DNA from: Bettongia penicillata ogilbyi
Taxonomy: Eukaryota > Chordata > Mammalia > Diprotodontia > Potoroidae
Length of the DNA stretch: 64,000 nt
Direction: 5' to 3'
NCBI GenBank assembly: GCA_023548195.1
Contig: JAJHZJ010000028.1
Location: 2,305,001-2,369,000, forward strand
The notes under the pieces were generated by a model. The model worked only from the letters and a program-made list of their open reading frames with translations, was not told the origin of the DNA and did not search any database. Position 1 is the stretch's first letter. The number at the start of each line of letters is the position of its first letter. This document shows positions 10,246-20,880 of the stretch, in pieces. The position numbers were made by a program, and so were the translations under genes.

Positions 10246-11787
10246 CTGGAAAGAGTGGTGAGTAAAGTTCATGACCCAGGTCTTTCACAGGAGAACTCTT
10301 CCTCCATTCCCCCTTGAGGGAACACTAAATCATCTGTCTAGCAGAATAGACAAGTTATTGTGCCCTATTTCTCCTAAAACCCACTTAGAAATTTTTTTAA
10401 AGCATCATTGTGTTTCGCCAGCTGAACGACAGACCATGTTGAATGGTCTGGCACTTCTTATTTTTCTGGATTAAAAAATGAATACCTAGTGAATGACTTC
10501 ACTGCCTGCAGTGCTGTCTGATTCTGTCATGGCATTTGATAGAACTTGTTGAGAGGATTAGGTAAGACAGGATGTTGGTACATTTGAGGTCATTAAACCA
10601 AGAAGAAAAGAAAAGCCTTGCTAAATGTTGAACCAAATGCAGAATAGCTTAGGGACTTACTTTTATGCTATCTATCTAACTTTTCATCTCCATGCTTTAA
10701 GATTATAACAGCAGACACTATCCATGGCAGAAACACCCTAGTCCAAAAGAAACCCATTTGTAAGTGTTTGACACAGAAAGAGAGAAATCTTGCTCCTGTT
10801 TTGCTGTACTTTTTACTGAACAAGTGTGGAAAGGTGTATCATTCTCTGTTGCTTGGTTGAGTGAAATGATAAAGTAACATTTTAGGGAAAGGACATAGAA
10901 GACTTAAAGAAATAACACAAGCAGCCTTTTCATGTAAAGCTCTTGCCATTCTCATTACAAGGCCAAGGAAATAATGACAGATCTTTTGGAGAAAAACTTA
11001 ACGTGTATTGCATGTTTTGATGAATTAAATATTTTCCCACAAGAAAGTTTGTATTTTTCCTCATATCCCATGCTTCCTTGAATCTTAATAGATGGGTTAA
11101 TATTCAAAATATTATTCATGCAGGAAGTAGAAAAGAAGTTTTTTTAAAAAAAAAAAGGAATTATTTATTATCCAATAAAATAATATGTAAACTTACCAAG
11201 ATTTTTTTTAATGTAGAATCTGCAGTACTAAAAATGCACAAATTTCCTAAGTAAACACTCCACTGAGTTCTATGGCTATTGGTATTGACCCTGTCAATTT
11301 TCTCAGTCTCTCTTCTGCCACCAAGCATTTTGGATCAGTGGACCAAGACTGAGAGCCTGGGAAGGGGAATTTATGTGCTATAGAACCAGGGTACAATGGC
11401 ACTACACAAGTCACAAGGGACCAAATGAGTAGAGTGACAGTTAAGTACACATTCAAGAGGTCACAACCTCTTTTTACATAAGAGATCTTTTTACATAAAA
11501 GGAGAAGGCACTGAGTCCCCTAAATCTGCAGAGAAAAGCAGAAGCCAAAGTTCAGGTTGTCAGGCCATGAAAAAGGAACAGATTGAGGGCATAGTCCAGG
11601 TCGTGATGCCACATCCCTGTCCAGAGATCTAGATCAAACAGAAAGGTGTAAGCCAGAAACAAGGACCACATCTGCAATTAAATGTCAAAGGAATGGGTGG
11701 ACAGAGTATGGACAAGGAAGCTAAGAACTATGCCTTGAAACTTAGCATAAGCAGGTGACTCCAGCTGCTTCTTACTCAGTTGTTAAC
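10246..11787. other. Unique DNA, no gene seen
   Basis: About 1.5 kb with no recognised repeat. It contains A-runs at 11135-11160 and a short direct repeat of CTTTTTACATA at 11471 and 11489. No exon or RNA gene supported. Confidence 0.45.
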
Positions 11788-11992
11788 ATTCTCTCTGCCC
11801 TCTGACCCCTGAAATTGCTCTGTATTTATCTTGTGTATTTTTGATATTTAATTATTCGTGTACATGTATTCTACCACATCACCCCACGATAGAATATAAG
11901 CTCTGTGGGGGACAATAAATATCACATTTTTGTCATTAAATCCCCAACACCTGGAACAAAGTTGGCACTTAATATATTCTTGTAAAAAATTT
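11788..11992 (+). mobile_element. L2 LINE 3' end
   Basis: TCTGTATTTATCTTGTGTAT, then AGAATATAAGCTCTGTGGGG, CCCCAACACCTGGAAC and TTGGCACTTAATATATTCTT give the terminal 200 bases of an L2 in order. Confidence 0.75.
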
Positions 11993-12299
11993 AATAAATT
12001 TTTTTTAAAATTATAACTGTTGAACCTAGAACAAGTGTTTGCCCTGTGCCCCAGTGCTAAGCACCCCTCACATTGTGGCTGGATTATAGACTTAGAAGTG
12101 GAGACAGACTGGCAGGTGTATGCTGCTTTCAGCCATGAATATAGATGGGAACAAGAAAAGAAAAGGGGGACATAAGAGGGAAAAGAGATTTGAGGAGATG
12201 AGTCACAGGCACAACAAGCAGTAGCTTCAGAAGCTAATCAAAAAAAGCAATTAAAAAGAGAAGGAAATGGTTAAGAAAAAAGAGAGATCAGAGTCTAGG
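11993..12299. other. AT- and purine-rich DNA, no gene seen
   Basis: It includes GAAAAGAAAAGGGGGACATA (about 12156-12175) and GATGAGTCACAGG, an AP-1-type site, at 12198-12210. It may partly belong to the L1 that follows. Confidence 0.4.
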
Positions 12300-12856
12300 T
12301 TTCCTGAAGAGAATAGATGTTAGATTGCTATCATTAAACAGATTTTCCTTCTCTTTCTCCACTGCTTTCCCTTCTTTATTAAAAAACAAAAGGAGACAGG
12401 AGGAAGAGGAAAAAATATTAAGGGTTATGAAGGAGAGAAATATACAATTAGCAATTATTAACCATGGACATGATCAAATAAATCAGAGAAGGATAGTAGA
12501 ATGGGTTTGGTTTGGTTTTTTTAAAAAAGCAACTAACTTTAACTGGGTTAAAAAGCCAATTTTGTTTATAAGAAACATGCCTGAAAATTCATAAAGTTAA
12601 AATGAAAAACTAGGAGCAGAATTTATTATGCTTCAGGTGAACTTTTTTTAAAAATGAAGGTGGCAATCATGAACTCAGGCAAGGCAACAATGAAAATAGA
12701 CATGATTAAAACAGATAAGGAGAGAAACTGCATCATGCTTAAAGGCACCATAGATATGAAATAATATTAATACTCTGTAAATATGCACTGAATACCATCT
12801 AAGTGTTTGAAGGAAAAGTTAAGCAAATCATAAGCAGAAATAGAAAAGCACAACTT
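12300..12856 (+). mobile_element. L1 LINE part 1: ORF2 endonuclease region
   Basis: An A-rich coding strand typical of L1. The frame near 12659-12716 still reads VAIMNSGKATMKIDMIKTD, close to the conserved G-V-A-I-(L/M)-I-S segment of L1 ORF2, followed by an L-K-G-T-I-D match before a stop. The block AACATGCCTGAAAATTCATA lies just upstream, as in marsupial L1s. Many stops; inactive. Confidence 0.75.
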
Positions 12857-13020
12857 TGACAATAATAGCTAGCATTTATATCCTAATTTAAAGTTTGCAA
12901 TGTACTTTACAGCTTATCCTTACAATAATTCTAGGAGTAAGTGCTGTCATTATCCCCACTTTACAGATAAGGAAGGAAACTGAGCCAAACAAAGGTTACG
13001 TGATGACCAATTAAATGATC
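12857..13020 (-). mobile_element. MIR/CORE SINE inside the L1
   Basis: ATAGCTAGCATTTATATCC, TGCAATGTACTTTACAGC, TCCTTACAATAATTCTAGG, then CATTATCCCCACTTTACAG and TAAGGAAGGAAACTGAGCC form a reversed MIR 3' half. Confidence 0.8.
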
Positions 13021-13195
13021 TGTTTTTCTCTCTTTTTTATTAATGAAAATGTATAGATATGTAATAAATTAGAAATTTTATGTTACTTGGTCTTGAAACT
13101 AAAAGCATTAGAAAAACAACAAATTCAAAAACGCAACAGAACAAAAAAATAGATATTCTGATAAATAAAGAAGAGAGCCAACATTTTAGTTAAAA
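13021..13195 (+). mobile_element. L1 LINE part 2
   Basis: CTAAAAGCATTAGAAAAACA and CAAATTCAAAAACGCAACAG match the L-K-A-L-E-K-(E)-Q-I part of L1 ORF2. It lies in the expected order after part 1. Confidence 0.65.
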
Positions 13196-13437
13196 AATGA
13201 GCTGGTTGATGCTGAGTGAAGTGAACAGAACAAGGAGAACACTGTACACAGCAGCAGCCACAGTGTGCAGTGACTGACTTGGACAGACTTAGCCCTGCTC
13301 AGCAGGGCAAGGACCTAAAACAATTTCTGAGGGCTTGTGATCGAAAGTGCCATCCGCAGCCAGAGAAAGAACTAGGGTGTTGGAATGCGGAGGAAAGAAA
13401 AGTGAAGCTAGACTGATACCTGCCCCATCAAAGTAAA
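13196..13437 (+). mobile_element. L1-type 3' end fragment inserted in the L1
   Basis: TGATGCTGAGTGAAGTGAAC, GAACACTGTACACAGCAGC, GCCAGAGAAAGAACTAGGG. This resembles the noncoding 3' end of marsupial L1s (compare 16330-16400) but sits in the middle of ORF2 sequence, so it is a separate insertion. Confidence 0.65.
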
Positions 13438-14117
13438 GAAAGAAGGGAAAATCAGATTGCCAGGATAAAAAATGAAAGTGGAAAATTCACTGTCAGTGAA
13501 GAAGAGATTATCGGAAACTATTTTGCCCAATTATGTGCCAACCAAATTAATAACTAATATTAGTTAATATTTGAAACAAATTCATAGGAGCAGAAGAAAA
13601 ATAATGAACTTAACTCAACGTAAGAAAAATATCGAGCAAGCCATAAAGAAACTTTCTAAAGGGAAAAAAAAAACAACCAACCAAATAGATTTACAAGTGG
13701 ATTGCCTCTGGCATTACATAAATTGCTTATGAAAATAGGAAAAAGGATGCTAAACTCCTTATATGAAATATAGTAGCGATACCTATACTAGAGAGAAACT
13801 AGAAAAAGAAAACTATAAACCAGTATCCCAAATAAATAGCAATGGAAAATATTAAATACAATTTTAGCAAAAAAGGTACAACAACATTTTTAAGGATTAT
13901 ATGCTATGGCCAGCTTACATTTATTAGCAGTAATGTAGGATTAGTTCAATAATAGGGAAAACTATAAACATGACAGGCTATGTTAATAACAAAAACAATA
14001 AAAATCACATGATTTTATCAAGAAATGCAAAGATTTTTAACAATATTCAGCACTTTTATATGGGGAAAAAAAAACCTTGAAAAGTATAGGAATTAATGGG
14101 ATAGGGATTATATTTGT
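13438..14117 (+). mobile_element. L1 LINE part 3: start of reverse transcriptase region
   Basis: AAAATCAGATTGCCAGGATA with AAAAATGAAAGTGG, then GCCCAATTATGTGCCAACC, then TGGCATTACATAAATTGCTT, CTATAAACCAGTATCCCAAA and TAGCAGTAATGTAGGATTAG. These follow the L1 ORF2 order into the reverse-transcriptase domain. Frames are broken. Confidence 0.75.
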
Positions 14118-14341
14118 TGTTTCATTGGTATAGGAAACTCTCAGTTGAAGAAAGTCTACTAGTACAAGTCTGTACATTCTCTGCAATTTATTGTCATGAA
14201 GAACTGCCTAGAGCACTGAAAACTTACATGAATTGCCATAATGTCACACAGCCGTTATGTGACAAAGTCAGGACTTAAACCCAGAGCTTGCTACTTAGAG
14301 ATGAGATGGACTCCCTACTGACTACACAATGGTGCCAGTAG
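14118..14341 (-). mobile_element. Group A SINE inside the L1
   Basis: Reversed group A order: GGTATAGGAAACTCTC, then TCTGCAATTTATTGTCATGA, GAACTGCCTAGAGCACTGAA, TGTCACACAGCCG, CAGGACTTAAACCCAGAGC. Confidence 0.8.
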
Positions 14342-15849
14342 AAATAAATAAAATTATTAATATGGTAAATAATATCTAACTAAGAAAAAATGCTAGTCTT
14401 ATCTGTAATGATTAGAAACACTAGAGGCCTTTTATGTAAAATTAAGAATAAAGCAAGGATATTTATTGTCACCATAATTATTTTATATAGTTCCATAAGT
14501 GCATCTCTTAACAATAAGACAAAGAAATTAAAATGAGGGGATAAGCCTAGGCAAATAGAAAACAAACTTATTGCTTTTGTTACAAATGATATGATCATTT
14601 ACTTAGATGCCTGGAAGGTCAACAATTAATAATTTATGTAAAGTCATAATATAAAAATAAATCAACAAAAATTGTCAGGCTGTTACCAACAACACCGAAC
14701 AGGAAGAGATAAAAAAACCAATTCCATTCAAAATAATTACTGAATAAATAAGATATCTTAAAATACTGACAGCAAGATACACATGAGAATTATATGAATG
14801 CAACTACATAAAATATTCCTATTACAGGAATAAAGACAAGTAAATTAACTGCAGAGTGGTTAACTGCTTATGGTTAGGCTGTACCAGTATTAACAAAAAT
14901 GACGATGTTCTTTAAGAAAATGTACAGATTCAGCCCATATTGGTCAAAAAACCAAAGGCTTACTTTATAGAACTTAAAAATACAGCACAATTCTTTAGGA
15001 GTAGCAAACAGGAGTCTTAAGGGAAATAGTGAAAAACAAGTGGGAAAGAAAAGATTCTAACGACATCTCAAAATATACCACAAAGCAGTGATCATTAAAA
15101 AACTGTTTGGCACTGATTAAAAATTATAAGTTGATCAGTGTATTAGATAAGGTTCTCATGACCCAGAAGCAAATGAACACAGTAGCCTATTGTTGGATAA
15201 AGCTCAAAGACTCCAAATACTGAATTAATAACTTAAAATTCAACAGAGACTTCTGGGAAAGCCAGAAATCATAGACTTAAACCAGTATCTCACACTACAC
15301 AATCACAACAAGCTCCAGTGGACACTCCAGGAAATAGTCTAAACCTAAAGTAGAGAAGCAAGGAAGAGAATTCTTCTCACAACTGAAAAGATGAGAAGAG
15401 TCCTTGACAAACAAGGAACAATGAGGGACAAAAAAGATAAAATAGACAATTTTATTGCCCAGAATTCAAAAGGTTTTTGTACAAGTAAGATCAATGCGGT
15501 TAGAAGGAAAACAGCTAACTTCAGGAGTGGGATTCTTTGTAGCATAAAGATCTAGTATGCAAGACATGTCAGAAATGCATTCAAATATACAAGAGGAAAA
15601 GCTGTCATTGATTTATACATAAAGGGTCAAGAGACATGAGCAAAATCTCAAAAGAAGAGAAGCATATTCAAGAATATGTTTATTTTTAAATGCTCCAAAT
15701 CACTAAGAAAAAGAAATGCACATTGCAATAACTAGCCTCATACCCAACTTTAAGATTTTCAGTGATAACAAAAAAATAGACATTGGCAGTTCTTCAAAGG
15801 GCTATGAAAAGAGTACCACACTAACGCAGCATTGTCAAAGTTGAGAAGG
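14342..15849 (+). mobile_element. L1 LINE part 4: reverse transcriptase to ORF2 C-terminus
   Basis: TAAAATTAAGAATAAAGCAA, TAAGCCTAGGCAAATAGAAA, ATGATCATTTACTTAGATGC, CAATTCCATTCAAAATAATT, AAGCAGTGATCATTAAAAAA and TTGTACAAGTAAGATCAATG occur in the order of L1 ORF2. A non-L1-looking patch may lie at 15240-15335. Confidence 0.75.
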
Positions 15850-16088
15850 GGTCCGAATGTTCCAGTGGCAGGGCAACACAATGCACTGAACTTGGAAGTC
15901 ACCAAACCTGAGTTCAAATCATGCCTTTACAACTTACTGCCTGTGAGACCTTTGGTAACTCACTTAAACCTCTCTGGACCTCAGATACCTCATCTCTAAG
16001 ATGAGAAGGGTGGCCTAAAATACCTATAAGGTTCCTTCCCTAATTCCAACCTTATCTTTAAATTTATGATCTTTAAAAACTGTGAAAA
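15850..16088 (+). mobile_element. Group C SINE inside the L1
   Basis: GTTCCAGTGGCAGGGCAACA, TGAGTTCAAATCATGCC, CTCTCTGGACCTCAGATACC, CTCATCTCTAAGATGAGAAG, GGTTCCTTCCCTAATTCC and ATTTATGATC: complete head to tail. Confidence 0.85.
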
Positions 16089-16690
16089 CAATTTGGTACA
16101 ATGCCCAAAATTTCACTAAACTCTTCATATCCTCCACTCAGTGATACAAAGAAGAAAGGAAAAGGTCCATATCAAAAGTATCTACAGTCACACGTTTTGT
16201 TTTACAAAGAACAGGGAACAAATTTTGTGCCCGTCGGCTGGGGGAATGGCTAACAAATGACAGTATATGAATATAATGGGATAAAATTGTATTGAAATTA
16301 TGAAAGAAACAGGATCAAGAGAAACCTGGAAGACCTGTACGAACTTATACAGAGTTGAAATGAATGGAACCAGGAAAACAGTTTATATAATGACTACAGT
16401 CTTGTAATAAAAAGCAACTAAAAAGGATTATGATCAATGAAATGTCCAGTTACAACTCCTGAGTGCTCATGATGGATCTTGTTGTTTCCCACTTTTCTTG
16501 CAGAGATAGTCTGGAGGTGTCAAATGAGATGCATGTTTTCAGATTTAGCCAACTTGTTGACTTCTTTGGGGAAAGCATTTCTGAAGGGGAGGAAGAAGGG
16601 TTAGGAAGGGGAAATGACAGTGATTTTAAAAATAAAAATGTATCAATTAATAATTTTTTAAAGAACAAAAAAGGAAAGCCAAAGAGAGAC
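16089..16690 (+). mobile_element. L1 LINE part 5: ORF2 end and 3' UTR
   Basis: TTTGTGCCCGTCGGCTGGGG with GAATGGCTAACAAATGACAG, ATAATGGGATAAAATTG and AATGAATGGAACCAGGAAAA are the marsupial L1 3' end. It finishes in an A-rich stretch. Together with parts 1-4 this spans about 4.4 kb with the insertions. Confidence 0.75.
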
Positions 16691-17885
16691 AAAGGTAAAC
16701 AGGGCAGAATTGGAACTTCCGTGTTAAGTTTGTATTATACAAAGAAACCCAAGCTGTACATAGTTGTGAAAAAAATTGTACATAACTTGTACATAATACG
16801 CTAACATGGCAAGTCAAATGGATGGGTCTTTTGGTGAAATAATTTGGCTCTGAACCATCAAAGCCACCAGTAAATTAGATATTTGTCTCTTTCTCAAAAA
16901 AGAAATTTTACTAGCAATTGTCTTTGATTAATTAATATCATCCTTTACTTATTTGTAATCACACGTACAACTACTTTTTGAAATGTATCATGTTATTATA
17001 AACTGCATTCGCTGGTCAGGGAAATCCATGTGTTTAATGTGCTCACTCAGAGTGTAACCTATTCTAAGTGATTATTTAATCCACATAGCTGACAGCAAAC
17101 TGAGCTACTCCCCTGGGAGAAAGTATGGTTGAATAACCAGGACCACTGAGTGTCCAGAGAGGACCATATGTACAGCCTGAATTCTTTCCCTAATCTGGCA
17201 TGGGGGCAGGACAGTTGACTGCTGTATATGGAGAGTTAATACACATCCCTGGCCCCAAACCATTGCTTCTGCCAGCCATTGCAACAAATCCACAGGACTG
17301 TGCTTCCCTTCCTGACCTGCTTTTAGAGTTTTGCCTGATCCCTTATAGGCAAACAACTCAGTTCATAGGGAATGCCATAGTATCCCCAAGCCTGCTTGGT
17401 TTTTTTTTCTTTCACAGTGATCAGGGTCAGTAGTTGAGCCTGTCAAAACAACTTTACACTAACTTTTCTGCTTTTCAAATTTCCATTCTTTCTGCAACCT
17501 GTTCAAAGTGAATTTTTCTTCTCTTCTGGAGGCCTTCCATGGAGGCTTCCTTACAATCTATGTGTGACTACTGGTCTTTCTATTGGCTCTGGTCAGAGCT
17601 GCCAGGAATCATTATCAATAACATCAACATGTATTATTTAGGTAATCTGGGTTTGTGGTAGTGCCCTTCCAATAACTGGACATGTCATCATGAGCCCACA
17701 TAGAACTTATTTGCATTAACAGATCTCATGATTGAAAGCAGATGTTGCTAGTTCATAAGATCAGTCCTTTAGGAAGTCTTTGTATTGTTTTGTTGGATGG
17801 CATAGAGTACATTTTTCATCTAGAATATTTTTTGGTTCACGATTATAGCATCCTCCATCTGTAGAACATAACCAGTCCTATGAAT
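16691..17885. other. Unique DNA, no gene seen
   Basis: Four spaced TGTACATA-like words occur at 16755-16795. ATTTGCAT (reverse octamer) lies at 17710-17717. No exon or repeat recognised. The opposite-strand frames near 17105-17433 overlap and look like chance. Confidence 0.45.
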
Positions 17886-18002
17886 CTGCACAGTGCATCA
17901 TAGTAAAAAGAATCCAGGATTTGACACTGAGATGCTAGATTCACATCCTACCTCCGGTACTTATGGCTTGTGTCATTTTGGACTTCAGTTCCTTCTTCTA
18001 GG
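17886..18002 (+). mobile_element. MIR-like SINE fragment
   Basis: CACAGTGCATCATAGTAAAA, GATTCACATCCTACC and CTTGTGTCATTTTGGAC with CTTCAGTTCC. This is a worn 5' half. Confidence 0.6.
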
Positions 18003-18259
18003 AGTTGAGAGTCCTGCCCCAAATGATGGATGAGGCCCCTTTTTTCCCCTCAATCTGTGGTTGTATCATATCTTCCTTTGTTATTCTTATACCAAACATC
18101 GGAAAATGGGTCCATGGGAGTATAGCTTTAAGGGAAATAACATTACAGGTTTTCTGTGTTAGAGTGGGATATTGTAATGATCTTTTGACAGCATCTTTGA
18201 AGTATCAGTTAGTGAGCAGGCATATATACAGGATAATTTGGGGAGAGTCAATGGAGGGA

Positions 18260-18982
18260 AATTACTAGTATTAAAGGGGAGTCAAGAAGGGCTTCTTACA
18301 GAGGTGGTACTTTAGCTGAGGCTTGAAGAAAGTTTAAAATGGAGATGAAGGAGGGGACTGTGGGAAAGGAGACATCCAGTGAAAATGACAGTCTGAGGAC
18401 AGAATGTCTTAGATTAGACGAGAAACAGCAAGAAGGCCAATGTGACTTGAGTATGTGTAAGAGAATAAAGTGAAAGAAGCCTCAAAAGGTAGCAAGGAGC
18501 CAGATTATGTAGAAATTAGAAGACTTTATATTCAATCCTGGAGGTGATGAGAAGCCACCAGAGTTTACTGAATTGCGGGAAAGGAGGATGATGTTGTCAA
18601 ACCTGCAGTTTTAGGAGATTAATTTGACAGCTGAATGGAGAATGAACTGGAGTAGGGAAGAAAATGAAGGCAGGGAAACCAGCCAGAAGGCAGGGGGTGA
18701 TAAAGGCTTGCACTGGATGGTTGCAGTGTCAGAGGGAAGAAGGGGACATGTACAATTGATGGTGCTTAGGCAGAACTAATAGAATTTGGCAACTTATTGG
18801 ATATGGAAGGTAAGAGAGTGAGGATTCAAGGGTGACACCTAGCTTTGTGCCTGGGTAACTGGGAAGATGGTGATGCTCTTGACAGTAATAGGGAAGTTAA
18901 GAGGAGGGGGTTTATGGGGGAAAGGTAACAAGTTCAGCTTTAGATATGTTGAGTCTAAAATATTTATGTGCCCCATCCAGTT
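18260..18982 (-). mobile_element. L2 LINE, part 1 (split by RTE)
   Basis: Reversed L2 ORF/3' region: AAGAAGGGCTTCTTACAGAG, AACAGCAAGAAGGCCAATGT, CAATCCTGGAGGTGATGAG, AGCTGAATGGAGAATGAACT, AACTGGGAAGATGGTGATGC, ending at ATCCAGTT where the RTE begins. Decayed. Confidence 0.8.
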
Positions 18983-19393
18983 TGGTACTGTCATGTCTGA
19001 CTCTTTGTGACCCCATGGATCATAGCACCCCAGTCCCTTCTGTCCTCCACTATCTCTCAAAGTCTGTCCAAGATCATGTTCATTGTTTCCATGGCACCAT
19101 CTATCCATCTCTTTCTCTGTCTTCCCCTTTTCCTTTTGCCCTCAGTCTTTCCCAACATCAAGGTATTTTCCTGTGAGTTCCATCCTCTCATTATATAGCC
19201 AAACTATTTCAGCTTCAGTATTTGACCTTCCAGTGAATAGCTTGAATTAATTTCTTTGTGTTTGCCAGAACTCTCTGCTGTGACCTATCTGTCTTGAGTA
19301 GCCCTGCATGACATAATTCATGATTTCATTGAGCTACATAAACCCCTCCACCATGACAAGGCAGTGATCCAGAGACAAGGTAGGAGGAGAGGG
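18983..19393 (-). mobile_element. BovB-like RTE LINE, 3' end, inserted in L2
   Basis: Read in reverse it ends with GGGGTCACAAAGAGTCAGAC and ATGACAGTACC, the RTE/BovB-type tail. Upstream, the minus-strand frame reads WCHGNNEHDLGQTLRDSGG, the kind of C-terminal region found before this tail. The 5' end is truncated near 19393. Flanks CCCCATCCAGTT (18971-18982) and TACCATCTAGTT (19394-19405) look like a worn target-site duplication. Its tail is shared with the group B SINEs. Confidence 0.85.
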
Positions 19394-19795
19394 TACCATC
19401 TAGTTAGATATTTCCCAACAGGATGTTGAAGATGCAAGACTGAAGGTCAAGAGACAGGTTCGGTCTAGATAAATATGAAAATTATCTGCATAGAGATGAT
19501 AATCAATTCCATGGAAGCTAATGAATATACCAAATAAAATAGTACAGAGCAAGAGGAGAGACCACAGGACAATCTTGGAGTGTAGCCACAGTTAGTAGGC
19601 ATGACCTGACTGAACATCCGGAAAGGGACCCTAAAGACAGCAGCCGGACAGGTAGAAGGAGAACCAGGACAGAGCTGTCCCAATAAGTTCTAGAGAAAAG
19701 TAGTATGGGAAAAAGGGTGAGCAGCAGTGTTAGCAGAAGAAAGGTCAACAAGGATGACGAGTGAGAGAAGACTGTTAATCGCTGGTAACTTTCAA
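19394..19795 (-). mobile_element. L2 LINE, part 2 (continues after RTE)
   Basis: It resumes the L2 of 18260-18982: CAACAGGATGTTGAAGATGC, CTGCATAGAGATGATAATCA, AGGAGAGACCACAGGAC, GGAGAACCAGGACAGAGC and GAAAGGTCAACAAGGATGA in L2 order on the minus strand. Confidence 0.8.
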
Positions 19796-20499
19796 GATAA
19801 TGATTTTTTTAATGGAGAGAATGAAATTTAACTTTTTTTGGTTTTATTTAATTTGTATTTCCTAGCACTCATTCTCTATGCCACAAAGACAAAAAAAGAA
19901 AAAATTTGCCAGGCTCTGAGATTCCCTACAATAGATAAAAATAATCCCTTGGTTTATTGTTTAATCTCAGTTGTCAGTGAGATTAGTGATCCCCTTCAGT
20001 GTGGTTCATTAAAAGAAGTATTTCATGCTGGTTGTTTCTTCTCTTTTTAAAACCTTTCTGACTATAAACATCACAATTCATGAAGTTCATGGCAATTACC
20101 TTTAGCACATATCGATAATAACAAGGACTCTTGTTCCATTCACACTTTTCCGCACGTTGAGATCTAAAGCTGTCATCTGTAGCTTCGAGAATGAGTAAAA
20201 TCTTTGGGATGTGATTTTATCCTATATAGTCAGCTTGTGGTCCAAGTTTTGAGCCCTTACCTAATTTCTTGGTGTATAATTCATTTTCCAGTAAAATTTG
20301 GTGGAAGTCAATGATGGTGGTGGGTATGATGATGTATGTGTAGGTAGGCAGAAGATTAAGAGTCCTGCACATCAGTAATCTCAACCATAACAAAGGCCAG
20401 TGTGTGGTCTTAAACCTAGGAGGGCAAGGTGACTCAGTGGTATCACCAGTATTCACTCACGCATGATGGTCAGCCTCTCATCCAGCAATCCTATCCGCT
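19796..20499. other. Unique DNA, no gene seen
   Basis: AT-rich left part. A possible worn SINE head lies at 20412-20440 (GAGGGCAAGGTGACTCAGTG). No exon or RNA gene recognised. Confidence 0.45.
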
Positions 20500-20589
20500 G
20501 TTCCAGGCACTGTGTTAGCTAGGCACATTGTGTAAAGACACATTTTTTTTTAAGTCCCTGCCTTCAAGAAGTTTACATTCTACTAAAGG
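20500..20589 (-). mobile_element. L2 LINE 3' end, part 1 (split by SINE)
   Basis: TTCCAGGCACTGTGTTAGC, TAAGTCCCTGCCTTCAAGAA and GTTTACATTCTACTAAAGGG give the reversed L2 end. It continues at 20813. Confidence 0.75.
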
Positions 20590-20812
20590 GATTGTGTTAT
20601 TCTTCAGTCATTTTCAATTATGTCCAACTCTTTATGACCCCATTTGGGGTTTTCTATTTGTCATTCCTTCTCCAGCTCATTTTACAGATGCAGAAACTGA
20701 GGCAAACAGGGTTTTAAAATGACTTGTCCAGGGTCTCACAACTCATAAATGTTTGAACCCAAATTTCAACTTAGGTCTTCAACCCCAGCGGTCTGATCCA
20801 TCTAGCTTCCTG
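20590..20812 (-). mobile_element. Group B SINE nested in L2
   Basis: TTCTTCAGTCATTTTCAATT, GACCCCATTTGGGGTTTTC, CATTTTACAGATGCAGAAAC, GGTCTCACAACTC and CATCTAGCTTCCTGG. The repeats AAAGGGA (left) and TAGGGGAA (right) may be the target-site duplication. Confidence 0.85.
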
Positions 20813-20880
20813 GTAGGGGAATACAACATGTAAAGAGATAAGAATATAATATTATAATTAGAGGATTAGGAAGAGAGTGA
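20813..20880 (-). mobile_element. L2 LINE 3' end, part 2
   Basis: AGGGGAATACAACATGTAAA with GAGATAAG continues the L2 piece at 20500-20589 (consensus order: TCTAATGGGGGAGACAACATG). Confidence 0.65.

Noticed and set aside
11993..12299. AP-1 site GATGAGTCACAGG as a regulatory element
   Set aside because: A 7-base core is expected many times by chance in 64 kb, and there is no shared context as there is for the 17-mer at 6317 and 27710.
18839..19108. 89-codon minus-strand frame as a host gene
   Set aside because: Its first part is the C-terminal end of a BovB-like RTE and the rest is L2, so it is transposon-derived.
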